Source: Kribbella amoyensis (GTDB lineage: Bacteria; Actinomycetota; Actinomycetes; Propionibacteriales; Kribbellaceae). From it: a DNA stretch of 64,000 nucleotides. The notes below the pieces were generated by a model. That model made no database searches and was not told the DNA's origin. It worked only from the letters and a program-made list of their open reading frames with translations. The stretch is taken from positions 868,001-932,000 of the forward strand of contig NZ_VIVK01000001.1 of assembly GCF_007828865.1 (NCBI RefSeq), written 5' to 3'. Made by a program: the position numbers and the translations under genes. Each line of letters opens with the position of its first letter. Positions within the stretch are counted from its first letter, which is position 1. This document shows, piece after piece, positions 7,895-17,145 of the stretch.

Positions 7895-8653
7895 GTGAGT
7901 CTTCAGCTGCGTGTCGCCACGTTCAACATCCGCAACTCGTCCGCCCCCGACGGCGAGAACGCCTGGCCGGTCCGCCGGGAAGCCACGGCCGACGCGATCG
8001 CCGCCCTGGACGCCGAGGTGGTCGGGCTGCAGGAAGTGCTGCCCGACCAGCTCGAGTACCTGCGCGAGCGGTTCGCCGGGTGGGAGATCGTCGGCGCCGG
8101 CCGGGACGACGGCGTGAGCGCGGGTGAGCACTCGGCGGTGATGGTGAAGTCGGGTGCCTGGCGCATCGAGTCGCACGAGACGCGCTGGTTGTCGGCGGAA
8201 CCGGCCGTCCCCGGATCGGTCGGCTGGGACGCGGACCTGACCCGGATCGCCACCCTGGTACGCCTCGTCCACCGCGACGGTGTCCGGATCGGCGTGGCGA
8301 ACGCGCACTACGACCACGTCGGTGAGCAGGCCCGGGTGGAGTCGTCGCGCCTGCTGGACCGGTGGATGTCGGCCGAGCCGGACCTGCACTGGATCGCGAT
8401 GGGCGACCTGAACTCCGAACCAGGCTCAGCCCCGCTGCGAGCCCTGACCGAAGCAGGCTGGATCGACGCGATCCCGGCCGAGGCGGGCGGGACCGAGCAC
8501 GAGTTCACGGGTGCGACGGACCACCACCGGATCGACCACATCCTGCTGAGCAAAACCTGGGAGATCCTGGAAGCAGCCGTCTCCCACCACCGCCCAGGAG
8601 GCCGCCTCCCCAGCGACCACTGGCCGGTCGCCGCAACCCTCCAACTTCCCTGA
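7895..8653 (+). CDS. Endonuclease/exonuclease/phosphatase family hydrolase
   Basis: A 252-residue DNase I-fold protein. Motifs in order are VATFNIRNSS, VVGLQEVLPDQ (metal-binding Glu), ANAHYDHVGEQAR, MGDLNSEPGS, DHHRIDHILLS and LPSDHWPVAATL, which gives the full set of metal-binding and catalytic residues of the family. No signal peptide is seen, so it is probably cytoplasmic. Substrate could be a nucleic acid, a phosphodiester or an inositol phosphate. GTG at 7895 was chosen over an upstream ATG because AGGA lies 8 nt before it and homology begins there. It follows trpS by 88 nt. Confidence 0.87.
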   Translation: MSLQLRVATFNIRNSSAPDGENAWPVRREATADAIAALDAEVVGLQEVLPDQLEYLRERFAGWEIVGAGRDDGVSAGEHSAVMVKSGAWRIESHETRWLSAEPAVPGSVGWDADLTRIATLVRLVHRDGVRIGVANAHYDHVGEQARVESSRLLDRWMSAEPDLHWIAMGDLNSEPGSAPLRALTEAGWIDAIPAEAGGTEHEFTGATDHHRIDHILLSKTWEILEAAVSHHRPGGRLPSDHWPVAATLQLP

Positions 8654-8731
8654 AAACCTTTGGGAACAAGGGAGAATCAGTACTGCGCCGCTCACCCGCC
8701 GCCCAGTCCACCGCAATCCTCGGGCTGGGTA

Positions 8732-8770
8732 CGCGAGCACGCTCGCGGGTGTGGTTGAGCCTGCGGCTCA
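8732..8770. repeat. Two short hairpins in a 210-bp gap
   Basis: CGCGAGC (8732-8738) pairs with GCTCGCG (8741-8747), and TGAGCC (8756-8761) pairs with GGCTCA (8765-8770). They lie between convergent genes ending at 8653 and 8864 and could act in termination. Nothing else recognisable fills the gap. Confidence 0.4.
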
Positions 8771-8863
8771 GAAGCTGAGCAGACCGGTCAGGACCGCGCC
8801 GGCGTCCGGCGTCGACGGGTCCGGGATCTGGTGCTTCCTGTCTGATGCACGCTGTGGATCGGA

Positions 8864-11233
8864 TCAGGCGGAGTGGTTGCGGCCTAGGGCTGACATAGGT
8901 TCTCGGCCTGGGGGTTGGGTCGGTCGGGGCAGCAGGGGTTTGCGTTTCTTGATCGGGCGGGTGACCGGGTTGCCGGCTGTGACGGTGACTTCTTCGCCGT
9001 CGTGGCTCAAGGTGATGGCAGCATCCGGGCCGTCGTGGACGGTGTACGTCGCGTGCCGGTGGTGGATCTCGACGCGGAGCCGTACTCCCCGCCAGCGCAG
9101 GGAGAACGCCAGCTGGGTCATGCCGTCCGGGAGTGCCGGCTGGAAGCAGAGGTGGCCGCTTCGTTCGCGGAGACCGCCGAATCCGGCCACCAGGGCTGTC
9201 CACGCTCCCGCGAGGGACGCCATGTGGAGGCCGTCGCCGGTGTTGTGGTGCAGGTCGAGCAGGTCGATCAACGCGGCTTCGTACGCGTAGTCGTAGGCCA
9301 GGTCGAGGTGACCGACCTCGGCCGCCATCACCGCCTGGACGCAGGCCGACAGGGACGAGTCGCGGACCGTCAGGCGTTCGTAGTAGTCGAAGTTGCGGGC
9401 CTTCTCCTCCGGGGTGAACGCCTCGCTGCACCAGTACGTGGCCAGCATCAGGTCGGCCTGCTTGATCACCTGCTTGCGGTACAGCTCGAAGTACGGCGCG
9501 TGCAGCATCAGCGGGTACCGGTCGCGCCAGGCCTCGAAGTCCCATTCGGCGTACCCGGTGAAGCCCTCGGACTGCGGGTGGACTCCGAGCTCCTTGTCGT
9601 ACGGGATGTGGACCGCGCCGGCCGCGTCCCGCCAGGTGGCCTCCTCCTCCATGTCCACGCCCAGCGCCCGCGCCTTCGCCATGTGCCGCGAGGTGGCGTC
9701 GGCGGCGGCGCGGAGGTTGCGCGCGGCCATCAGATTGGTGAAGACGTTGTCGTCGGCAACCGCGCTGTACTCGTCCGGGCCGGTCACGCCGGGCAGGTGC
9801 CAGCGGCCGTACCGGTCGTGATGGCCGAGCGAGATCCACAGCCGGGCCGTCTCGACCAGGAGTTCGAGGCCGACCTCCTCCATGAAGTCGGTGTCGTCCG
9901 TGGCCAGGTAGTACCGGACCACCGCGTCGGCGATGTCGGCGTTCAGGTGGAACGCCGCGGTCCCGGCCGGCCAGTACCCCGAGCACTCCGGACCGCGGAT
10001 CGTCCGCCACGGGAACGCGGCCCCGCGGAGGCCGAGCACGGCCGCGCGTTCCTTCGCCTCGGGCAGGATCGAGTGCCGCCAGCGCAGCGCGTCGGCCGCC
10101 GCGTCCGGCATCGTGTACGTGAGCACCGGCAGGACGAAGCCCTCGGTGTCCCAGAAGGTGTGGCCGTCGTACCCGGCGCCGGTCAGCCCCTTCGACGGGA
10201 TCGCCCGCCGCTCGGCCCGTGCTCCCGCCTGCAGCACGTGGAACAACGCGAACCGGACCGCCTGCTGCAACTCGGGATGCCCGTGCACCTCGACGTCGGC
10301 GGCGTCCCAGAAGTCGGCGAGGAACGTCTGCTGCTGCTTGACCAGCCCGTCCCACCCGGAGAACTTCGCGCTCGCCAGCGCGGCCGCGACCTGGTCGCTG
10401 ATCGCCGTCTCCGAGCGCAGACTGGACCACCCGTACGCGACCAGCTTCGTCACCCGCAGCTTCTCGCCGGGCTGGAGCTCGCAGATCACCGTGGTCCGGG
10501 CCCAGTCGTCGCGGACATCGACGTCCAGCTCGTACCGGGTCGTCGTGTCCACCTGGTGCGTCATCCCCGCGGCCATCAGCAACTCGCTGGCCCGGGTCTT
10601 GTGGAGCAGCACCACCTCTTCGTGGTCGCTGTCGTGCGAGACGGCCTGGAGCGGGTTCTGCAGGACGGCGGCGACGCGGGGATCGTCGGACAACCGCGGC
10701 TGGGTCTCGTTCGCGACCAGCTCGGACTGGACCACGAACCGGGCCGGCTGGTCGACCGCCTCGACCACGTACTCGATCGCGGCGACGGCTCGCTGGGTCA
10801 GCGAGACGAGCCGGCGGGACCGGACCTTGACCCGTTTGCCGCCCGGCGAGGTCCACTCGACGTCGCGCTGCAGGATGCCCTCGCGGAAGTCGATCGACCG
10901 TTCGTGGGTGTGCAGCTGCCCGTACCGGACGTCGAACGGCGAGTCGTCCACGAGCAGCCGGATCAGCTTGCCGTTGGTGACGTCGACGAGGGTCTGGCCG
11001 GATTCGGGGTACCCGTAGCCCGCCTCGGCGTACGGCAGCGGGCGGCGTTCGTAGAAGGAGTTCAGGTAGCTGCCCGGGATGCCGAACGGCTCGCCCTCGT
11101 CCAGGTTGCCGCGCAGGCCGATGTGCCCGTTCGCCAACGCGAACAGGGATTCCGACTGGGCCAGCTTGTCCAGGTCGAGCTCGGTCTCGCGGAGCCGCCA
11201 GGGGTCGATCGGGTGGTGTCCGCGGTCGATCAT
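8864..11233 (-). CDS. Glycoside hydrolase family 65 disaccharide phosphorylase
   Basis: A 789-residue GH65 protein (maltose, trehalose, kojibiose and nigerose phosphorylases). The N-terminal beta-sandwich carries [16 protein letters not shown] and [15 protein letters not shown]; the (alpha/alpha)6 barrel follows. The general-acid Glu is E488 in [15 protein letters not shown], and the phosphate-site helix contains [13 protein letters not shown] features only in the N-terminal part, so exact specificity is unclear. Phosphorolysis would release beta-glucose-1-phosphate and glucose. The start codon overlaps the stop of the upstream HAD gene (ATGA), and that partner would convert beta-glucose-1-phosphate to glucose-6-phosphate. 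Confidence 0.9.
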   Translation of the reverse strand: MIDRGHHPIDPWRLRETELDLDKLAQSESLFALANGHIGLRGNLDEGEPFGIPGSYLNSFYERRPLPYAEAGYGYPESGQTLVDVTNGKLIRLLVDDSPFDVRYGQLHTHERSIDFREGILQRDVEWTSPGGKRVKVRSRRLVSLTQRAVAAIEYVVEAVDQPARFVVQSELVANETQPRLSDDPRVAAVLQNPLQAVSHDSDHEEVVLLHKTRASELLMAAGMTHQVDTTTRYELDVDVRDDWARTTVICELQPGEKLRVTKLVAYGWSSLRSETAISDQVAAALASAKFSGWDGLVKQQQTFLADFWDAADVEVHGHPELQQAVRFALFHVLQAGARAERRAIPSKGLTGAGYDGHTFWDTEGFVLPVLTYTMPDAAADALRWRHSILPEAKERAAVLGLRGAAFPWRTIRGPECSGYWPAGTAAFHLNADIADAVVRYYLATDDTDFMEEVGLELLVETARLWISLGHHDRYGRWHLPGVTGPDEYSAVADDNVFTNLMAARNLRAAADATSRHMAKARALGVDMEEEATWRDAAGAVHIPYDKELGVHPQSEGFTGYAEWDFEAWRDRYPLMLHAPYFELYRKQVIKQADLMLATYWCSEAFTPEEKARNFDYYERLTVRDSSLSACVQAVMAAEVGHLDLAYDYAYEAALIDLLDLHHNTGDGLHMASLAGAWTALVAGFGGLRERSGHLCFQPALPDGMTQLAFSLRWRGVRLRVEIHHRHATYTVHDGPDAAITLSHDGEEVTVTAGNPVTRPIKKRKPLLPRPTQPPGREPMSALGRNHSA

Positions 11234-11988
11234 CGGCCCGCCTCCGCGTCCTCGTCGAGCAGTTCGGCCAGGTCCTGCACGACGACGTCGGCGCCGTGTT
11301 CCTTCAGTTCGGCGGCCTGACCGACCCGGTCGACACCGACGACGTACCCGAACTCGCCGCTCCGGCCCGCCTCGACCCCGGCCAGCGCGTCCTCGAACAC
11401 GACCGCCTCCGCGGGCTCCAGCCCGAACCGGCGAGCCGCGGCCAGGAACGTGTCGGGCGCCGGCTTGCCGTGCAGGTGCTCCTGCTGGATCGTCACGCCG
11501 TCCACCCGCTCCTCGACGTACTGCGCGAGACCGGTGACCTCGAGGACCTCCTGGGTGTTCGCGCTGGACGACACCACGGCACGGCGGAGTCCGGCGCGTC
11601 GGGCGGCCTCCAGGTACCGCCGGGATCCCTCGAACACCTTGACGCCGTCGGTCCGGATCCGGCGGAGAACGACCTCGTTCTTGCGGTTGCCGAGACCGTT
11701 GACGGTCAGATGTGCGGGTGGATCGCCCGGTTCGCCCTCGGGGAGCTCGATGTGCCGGCTGGCGAGGAAGTCGCGCACACCGTCCATCCGGGGTTTGCCG
11801 TCGACGTACCGGTCGTACTCGTCCCGGGCGTCGAACGGGACGAACGGCTCACCGTGCTGGTCGGCCCAGGTCCGCAGGAAGTCGTCGAACATCTCCTTCC
11901 ACGCGGCCGCGTGCACAGCAGCGGTGTCGGTCAGAACCCCGTCCAGGTCGAACAGACAGGCCCTGATCCGCTCGGGCAGTCCCAGCAT
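11230..11988 (-). CDS. HAD hydrolase, beta-phosphoglucomutase-like
   Basis: A 252-residue HAD-family protein. Motif I is [16 protein letters not shown], motif II is [13 protein letters not shown], motif III is the Lys in [10 protein letters not shown], and motif IV is [14 protein letters not shown]. The DxD of motif I with Val-Leu-Thr-Asp-Thr and the larger alpha-helical cap match beta-phosphoglucomutases. It would interconvert beta-glucose-1-phosphate and glucose-6-phosphate. The stop overlaps the GH65 start by 4 nt, so the two proteins are translationally coupled and probably form a maltose/trehalose-type salvage unit. No dedicated transporter is adjacent. Confidence 0.88.
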   Translation of the reverse strand: MLGLPERIRACLFDLDGVLTDTAAVHAAAWKEMFDDFLRTWADQHGEPFVPFDARDEYDRYVDGKPRMDGVRDFLASRHIELPEGEPGDPPAHLTVNGLGNRKNEVVLRRIRTDGVKVFEGSRRYLEAARRAGLRRAVVSSSANTQEVLEVTGLAQYVEERVDGVTIQQEHLHGKPAPDTFLAAARRFGLEPAEAVVFEDALAGVEAGRSGEFGYVVGVDRVGQAAELKEHGADVVVQDLAELLDEDAEAGR

Positions 11989-12038
11989 TGCTCACCTTCC
12001 CCGATCGGCACTGTTTCCGGTTGGGCGGTGATTCAGCC

Positions 12039-12206
12039 TAGGGCATGTCTCCTTGCCCCGCGCAGTCGCGAGCAGGTGCTCGGTGCGGTAGCTCGGCGTG
12101 CGGGAGGGAAGGCGTCGATGCTGGTGCATCGTCGTCTTTGCTCCCGTGCGGCGAGGTGCCGTGCCGAGTGCCGCGCAGCACGCGCGGGGCAAGGAGACAT
12201 GCCCTA
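12039..12206. mobile_element. MITE-like 168-bp near-palindromic element
   Basis: Positions 12039-12063 and 12182-12206 form a perfect 25-bp inverted repeat whose outer end reads TAGGGCATGTCTCCTTG. The inner arms are also complementary with scattered mismatches, meeting at CGATGC (12116-12121) and GCATCG (12126-12131), so the whole element can fold into one long hairpin. It has no coding capacity. The TA dinucleotides at both ends would fit a TA target duplication, as in IS630/Tc1-mariner-mobilised MITEs; that family link is inference. It sits between the HAD gene start and the PH-domain gene stop, both on the minus strand. Confidence 0.75.
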
Positions 12207-12224
12207 CGGTCATGCCTGGTTACA

Positions 12225-12830
12225 TCAGACGAGGTGCCACTTCCAGGCGAAGGCGCCGACGGAGAGGACCAGGTAGAGCAGGACCAGGAGGACCCCGAGC
12301 CCCGGGCGCGGGCGGGCGCGGCGTACGGGCTGGTCGGCGGCGGCTCTGCGGGCGGCCTCGATCACGCCTGCGACGTACGGCGAGCGGTCCTTGGTGATGC
12401 CGTTGATCTCGTTCTCGTCCTGGCCGGTGGTCAGCACGACGAACCCCTCACCGGCCTCGACCCGGTCCACGTCCTGCCAAGCCAGGCTGCGCACCAGCAG
12501 ACTCGTCCGGGCCTTCAAGGCGGTCGCGGTCACCTCGACCCGGTACAACACGACCCCACCGGCCACCCGCACGACGGAAGCCCCGATGATCGTGAACAAC
12601 GCGACGGCGAGCAGATCCCGCCCACCCATCCACAACCACGTGTTCAGCAGCGGCACCGCCACGAAAGGCACCAAGAACAAACCCCAAGCCCACCAAGGCG
12701 CCCGATCCAACGGCACCCGCCAAGGCAATCCGGGCAGTTGCTCAGCAGGCACGTCCTCGACCGCCCGCGGTACAGCGGCACCAGACGCACCCGATCGATT
12801 ACCCATGGGCGGGACCATAGTTCGACTCAT
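12225..12830 (-). CDS. Membrane-anchored PH-like domain protein
   Basis: A 201-residue membrane protein. After a polar N-terminus come two predicted membrane helices (WWAWGLFLVPFVAVPLLNTW and LLAVALFTIIGASVVRVAGG), a bacterial PH-like segment (VEVTATALKARTSLLVRSLAWQDVDRVEAGEGFVVLTT), and a third helix near the C-terminus (GVLLVLLYLVLSVGAFAW). Such proteins are common in Actinobacteria, often beside proC or ribosomal genes, with no known biochemical role. The start is uncertain: ATG at 12830 or the in-frame ATG at 12806. The stop lies 19 bp from the MITE-like element. Confidence 0.75.
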   Translation of the reverse strand: MSRTMVPPMGNRSGASGAAVPRAVEDVPAEQLPGLPWRVPLDRAPWWAWGLFLVPFVAVPLLNTWLWMGGRDLLAVALFTIIGASVVRVAGGVVLYRVEVTATALKARTSLLVRSLAWQDVDRVEAGEGFVVLTTGQDENEINGITKDRSPYVAGVIEAARRAAADQPVRRARPRPGLGVLLVLLYLVLSVGAFAWKWHLV

Positions 12831-12908
12831 CCCTTGTCCGAGCAGGAAACGGCGGCGACCACCATAGCGCTTGGACCGCCGCCGCGGTTACCCGGCCGTA
12901 TCGCGTAG

Positions 12909-13712
12909 TTACTCGGCGGCGAGGGCTCGGGAGCGGTTTCGGGCTGCTTCTATGGCGCTGAGGAAGGCTGCTCGGACTTTGTGGTCCTCGAGTTCGCGGA
13001 TGGCGGCTGCTGTGGTGCCGCCCGGGGAGGTGACTCTTTCGCGGAGGACGGTGGGGTGCTCGCCGGTTTCGCGGAGGAGTTTGGCGGAGCCGACGACGGT
13101 CTGGACGACCAGGTCGGTGGCGGTCGAGCGGGGCAGGCCCATGTGGACGCCGGCCTCGATCATCGACTCGACCACGAAGAACAGGTACGCCGGACCGGAG
13201 CCGGAGATCGCGGTCACCGCGTCCTGCTGCTTCTCCGGGACGCGGACGACCCGGCCGGTCGCGGCGAGCAGGCTCTCGGCCAGTACCAGGTGGCTCTCGT
13301 CGCAGTGCGCGCCGCGGGAGATCGCGGCCATGCCCTCGTCGACCAGGGCCGGGGTGTTCGGCATCACCCGGACCACGGCGACGCCCTCGGGCAGCCGGGA
13401 CTCGACGAACCCGGTGGTGATGCCGGCCGCGAGCGACACCACGGTCTGCTCCGGCCGGACCGCCGGGGTGATCTCGGCGAGCAGCTCCGGCATGTCCTGC
13501 GGCTTCACGACGAGCATCAACGTGTCCGCGCGCTTGGCCGCTTCGAGATTCGTCACCACGTCCACGCCGTACCGCTCGCGCAGTTCCGTGGCGCGTTCCT
13601 CCCGGCGCTCGGTGATGAGCAGCTCGTCCGGACGCCGCCCGGCCCGTAACAGCCCGGACAGCAGGGTCTCGCCCATCACACCGGCTCCGAGGATGGCCAC
13701 CTGACTAGTCAT
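12909..13712 (-). CDS. proC: Pyrroline-5-carboxylate reductase
   Basis: A 267-residue enzyme that reduces pyrroline-5-carboxylate to proline with NAD(P)H. The Rossmann motif GAGVMG is at residues 9-14; VKPQDM and the C-terminal signature around AISGSGPAYLFFVVES and ERVTSPGGTTAAAI are all present. Length is normal. It belongs to the conserved ppx-isomerase-proC-HTH-AURKAIC block, here interrupted by other genes. A proline dehydrogenase gene lies 4.2 kb away on the same strand, so both directions of proline metabolism are encoded close together. Confidence 0.95.
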   Translation of the reverse strand: MTSQVAILGAGVMGETLLSGLLRAGRRPDELLITERREERATELRERYGVDVVTNLEAAKRADTLMLVVKPQDMPELLAEITPAVRPEQTVVSLAAGITTGFVESRLPEGVAVVRVMPNTPALVDEGMAAISRGAHCDESHLVLAESLLAATGRVVRVPEKQQDAVTAISGSGPAYLFFVVESMIEAGVHMGLPRSTATDLVVQTVVGSAKLLRETGEHPTVLRERVTSPGGTTAAAIRELEDHKVRAAFLSAIEAARNRSRALAAE

Positions 13713-13743
13713 GGCCTCAGGTTATCGGGGTGACCACCAGGTG

Positions 13744-13765
13744 CTGATCGAGATTGGTCGATATC
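13744..13765. promoter_or_regulatory. Direct-repeat motif shared with the STAND regulator promoter, copy 1
   Basis: The core TCGAGATTGGTCGAT begins at 13748. It contains TCGA twice with a 10-bp period and matches 20 of 22 positions of a second copy at 16918-16939. It lies between proC and the secreted-protein gene, about 70 bp before the latter's ATG. Two near-identical copies near the two neighbouring genes suggest one regulator's binding site. Confidence 0.5.
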
Positions 13766-13835
13766 CGGGACGGCAGCGGCCCGCCGGGCGCACCTTGGTG
13801 GTCCGATCATCGCTACCAGCGAAAGGACACCGCCC

Positions 13836-14324
13836 ATGTCCAGACTCACCCGCACCCTCGGCGCGCTCGCCGGGGCCGCAGTGCTCGTCGCCGGGACCGC
13901 CACGCTCGCCAGCGCGGCGCCGACCGGGTCCGTCGGCGACGGCAGCCCCACGGCGCCGGTGGCCGCGGTACCGGTCGCCAAGGCGTCCTCGTCGATGACC
14001 ACGCTCGCCTCGCCGCCGGCCGCCTGCCGCCCGTACGTCGAGTCGGCGTACGCGCAGTCCTGCTACGAGTACGACGGCGACGACCAGTGGATCCGCGACC
14101 TGAACGCGAACGGCTGGCAGGCCGTCGTGCACGTCCAGACCAACTACGGCAAGAACCGGTACTGCGGGGCACTCCCGGCCGCGCAGGGCTGGGGCGAGTG
14201 CACGTACGACCACCGCGAGGACGGTTGTGTGCGGTTCCGGTTCTACGAACTGAAGGACGGCGTGACCCGGAACTGGACGGTGTTCAGCCCGTACTTCCAC
14301 GCCTCCACCGGCACCCGCTGCTGA
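13836..14324 (+). CDS. Secreted six-cysteine protein of unknown function
   Basis: A 162-residue protein with a clear Sec signal peptide (RLTRTLGALAGAAVLVAGTATLASA, cleavage expected after ASA near residue 27). The mature part has an Ala/Pro/Ser/Thr-rich linker and then a compact domain with six cysteines (AACRPY, QSCYEYD, RYCGAL, GECTYD, DGCVRF, TRC) that could form three disulfides. It contains many Tyr and Trp residues. I do not recognise the family. It converges on the STAND regulator with stops 2 nt apart and shares a promoter-region motif with it. ATG at 13836 follows GAAAGGA. Confidence 0.75.
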   Translation: MSRLTRTLGALAGAAVLVAGTATLASAAPTGSVGDGSPTAPVAAVPVAKASSSMTTLASPPAACRPYVESAYAQSCYEYDGDDQWIRDLNANGWQAVVHVQTNYGKNRYCGALPAAQGWGECTYDHREDGCVRFRFYELKDGVTRNWTVFSPYFHASTGTRC

Positions 14325-14326
14325 CG

Positions 14327-16879
14327 TCAGTCCCGTCGGCGCCCTTTCGCGGGGGCGCCGGCGGTACGACGGCCCTCCGGCGTCCCCATCTCCACGAACA
14401 AGGCACTCGCCAGTCGCACGTGCTCGGCCCCGTCCTCGCCCCTCCGGTCCAGCGCCTCGGCCAGGCCACGGTGCGCCCGTGCGATCTCGTAGCGGTCCTC
14501 CAGCGAATCGGCTACCACCAGGGCGAGCCGGTGCTCCTCCAGTGCCTCGCCGAACCGCCCTGCCGCGCACAGCGACGCACCGAGGTCGTTGCGGATCTCG
14601 ACCCCGAGCGAACGGTTGCCGGTGTCGATGGTGAGCTCGAGCGCCCTCTGCTGGTACTCGACGGCCGCCGACGGGTCGAACTCGGCGAGCCGGATCCGGC
14701 CGAGCAGGTTGAGGCTGTCGCTCTCCCCCGACCGGAACCCGAGCCGCCGTGACAACGCCAGCGCGGCCACCCCGTACTCCGTGGCCTTCGGCAAGCAGCC
14801 GAGGTGCTCGTGCGCGATGCCCACGTTGGTCAGCGCGTACGCCTCCTCGAACGTGTTCTCGCCGAGCAACCGCGCGGTCTCCAGGCCCTGCGCGAACTCG
14901 GCCAGCGCCTCGGCGTACCGGCCGATCCTCAGCAGGCCCCAGCCGAGTCCGCCGCGGGTCGTGCTCGCGCTGGAGATCAGCGTCTCGCCCTCCTCCTCGA
15001 GGATCGCGAGCGCCTGCCGGTAGCAGTCGATCGCCTCCGGGTAGCGGCCGAGCCGAAAGTGGCCGAGGGCAACGTTGCCGAGGCACTTGCCGGTTCCGAC
15101 CCGGTTGCCGGTCCGGCGGGTCAGTTCGAGCGCCCGCTGGTAGCAGTCCCGGCCGTCGGCGTACCGGCCGAGTCGCCAGTACACGCAGCCGAGGTTGTTC
15201 CAGGCGCGGCTCAACGCGGTGTCGTCGTCCGCCACGGCGACCGCGCAGTCGTGCATCAGCTCGGCCTCGCGGAAGTACCCCGACGTGTCCAGGTAGTAGT
15301 GCACGACCGTGGAGATGTCGGTGACCGGACCGGGGCGTCCGCTGTCGGCCGCGGCGCGCACCACGGCGACCAGGTTGGCGCGTTCGGCGTCCAGCCACGC
15401 CTTCGCCTCTTCCCTGGTCTCGACAGGCGGGTAGCCGGTCCCGGGGTTCACCACCATGACCCGATGGCTTCCCTCGTGCGGCGCGTACCCGGCGGCCGCC
15501 TGCGCCGCGGTCCAGCGGTAGTGGTCGAGCAACCTCGTCAACGCCTCCCGGCGCAGGCTGCCCGGATCCTCGTCGCGGGACCGGTCGGCGGCGAACACGC
15601 GGACCAGGTCGTGCAGGACGAACCGCCCGGGCGCCCCCGGCTGGACCAGGCTCGCCCGCACCAGCTCGGCGAGATCGTGCAGCACCTCCTCGCGGGACTG
15701 CGCGGACAAGGCGGCAGCGGCGTACGAGTCGAAGTCGCGGCCGGGATGGAGGGCGAGCAGACGAAGGAGTTGCCGGCGTTCGGACGGCAGCGCCTCGTAC
15801 GACAACGCGAGCGCGGGCTCGACACCACCGTCGAGGCGGAGCCGTTCGCGGTGTTCGGTGAGGCGCTCCAGGTGGTCGCGCAGGGACCAGTCGGCCGACT
15901 CGGTCACCCGGCCGGCCACCACGGCGAGGGCGAGCGGCAGGTGACCGACGAGCCGGGCGATGCGGGCCGCGGTCACCGGGTCGTCGGCGATCGCCCGCTC
16001 ACCGACGACGCCGCTCAGCAACTCCAGCGACTCCCCCGGACTGAACACGTCGAGCGCGAGTGACCGGACGTCCGGCGGGCCGCACAGCTGGTACCGGCTC
16101 GTCACCAGCGTGACGCAGTGCGGGCTCGCGGAGAGCAGCGGCCAGACCTGGTCCTCGGTCGCCGCGTTGTCGAGCAGGACGATCGCCTTCCGGTCGGCCA
16201 TCAGCTGCCGGAACCGGCGAACCCGGCCGGCGAGATCGAGGCAGTGCACCTGACTCCCCGGAACACCCAGCCGGCGCAGGAATCCGTCCAGCACAGCGGC
16301 GGGATCGGCGGGCGGCCGCTGCGGATCGAAGCCGCGCAGGTCCACCGCCAACTGCAGTTCGTTGCCCAGTCCCGCGTCGAGCAGCCGATGCGCGACGTAC
16401 CGCGCGAGCTGGGTCTTGCCGACCCCGGCCATCCCGCCGAGCACGAACTGCGTCGTCCCCGATTCGCAGGCCGCGAGCAGGTCGGCGACCTCGGCGGACC
16501 GGCCGACGAACAACGCCGGTGCGGCCGGGATGCTGTCGGTCACGCTGACGATCGCGGCGTCCGCGGCCCGGCCGACGACCACCTGATGAGCCTGCCGCCA
16601 CGGCGCGACGAGGGACTCGTCCTGCAGCAACACGGCCGCGATGTCGACCACGAGCTCGACGTCCAGCCGACTGCGCTGCGGCTGCAGACAGCGGTACACG
16701 GTGTTGTACGCGGGCAGTTCCGCCGTACCGCGCTGCCGCCGCGCCGCGAGCACGCGACGGTGGATCTCGCGGTACGACACACCGGACCAGTTGTGCAGCG
16801 CTCGGAGCCGCGCGGCCAACTCGTCGACGGTGCGCGCTCCGCCTGGTTCCGGTGGTGCTGTTCTCCCCGTTCGCCCCAC
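14327..16879 (-). CDS. STAND-type (NB-ARC) TPR transcriptional regulator
   Basis: An 850-residue protein. Residues 1-100 resemble an HTH-like domain of Streptomyces regulators (TVDELAARLRALHNWSGVSYREI). An NB-ARC-type ATPase follows with Walker A GGMAGVGKTQLA and Walker B KAIVLLDNA, then GLPLALAVVAG-like VGHLPLALAVVAG and a winged-helix segment. The C-terminal 350 residues are TPR repeats (for example LSRAWNNLGCVYWRLGRYADG). Such proteins are signal-gated switches that bind ATP and act as transcription activators or effectors. It is paired with the convergent secreted protein and carries a shared motif 40 bp upstream. The ligand is unknown. Confidence 0.87.
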   Translation of the reverse strand: MGRTGRTAPPEPGGARTVDELAARLRALHNWSGVSYREIHRRVLAARRQRGTAELPAYNTVYRCLQPQRSRLDVELVVDIAAVLLQDESLVAPWRQAHQVVVGRAADAAIVSVTDSIPAAPALFVGRSAEVADLLAACESGTTQFVLGGMAGVGKTQLARYVAHRLLDAGLGNELQLAVDLRGFDPQRPPADPAAVLDGFLRRLGVPGSQVHCLDLAGRVRRFRQLMADRKAIVLLDNAATEDQVWPLLSASPHCVTLVTSRYQLCGPPDVRSLALDVFSPGESLELLSGVVGERAIADDPVTAARIARLVGHLPLALAVVAGRVTESADWSLRDHLERLTEHRERLRLDGGVEPALALSYEALPSERRQLLRLLALHPGRDFDSYAAAALSAQSREEVLHDLAELVRASLVQPGAPGRFVLHDLVRVFAADRSRDEDPGSLRREALTRLLDHYRWTAAQAAAGYAPHEGSHRVMVVNPGTGYPPVETREEAKAWLDAERANLVAVVRAAADSGRPGPVTDISTVVHYYLDTSGYFREAELMHDCAVAVADDDTALSRAWNNLGCVYWRLGRYADGRDCYQRALELTRRTGNRVGTGKCLGNVALGHFRLGRYPEAIDCYRQALAILEEEGETLISSASTTRGGLGWGLLRIGRYAEALAEFAQGLETARLLGENTFEEAYALTNVGIAHEHLGCLPKATEYGVAALALSRRLGFRSGESDSLNLLGRIRLAEFDPSAAVEYQQRALELTIDTGNRSLGVEIRNDLGASLCAAGRFGEALEEHRLALVVADSLEDRYEIARAHRGLAEALDRRGEDGAEHVRLASALFVEMGTPEGRRTAGAPAKGRRRD

Positions 16880-16917
16880 TGCCCCTCCCCTGACACGACC
16901 GACGCCGTCGCACGTGC

Positions 16918-16939
16918 CTGATCGAGTTTGGTCGAGATC
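16918..16939. promoter_or_regulatory. Direct-repeat motif shared with 13744-13765, copy 2
   Basis: TCGAGTTTGG and TCGAGATCGG follow one another with a 10-bp period starting at 16922. The 22-bp block differs from the copy at 13744 at two positions. It stands about 40 bp before the ATG of the STAND regulator, a promoter-proximal position. Confidence 0.5.
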
Positions 16940-17145
16940 GGCGACACCGGCAACGCGAACCAGCAGGGTCGTGGTCGTACCAAGCTCGGAAACGAGGAGC
17001 CGGCACCCGCGGATTGGGGTGCTCTCGACTCACACGTCGCCGTCCCGTCCGACGCGCGGGGGAACGTGTGCGACCGGCCGGTCCGGACCCACCCCCATGG
17101 GCCCGGCCCGGCCGGTCTTCGGTTCAGGCCAGGCCCCGCGTCGGA

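Noticed and set aside
8505..10856. Long minus-strand frame overlapping the GH65 gene in another phase
   Set aside because: Arg/Gly/Pro-rich composition and complete overlap with a gene carrying intact GH65 motifs.
11992..12397. Short open frames across the MITE-like element, both encoding RGKETCP
   Set aside because: The repeated peptide is produced by the inverted repeat read on both strands, not by genes.
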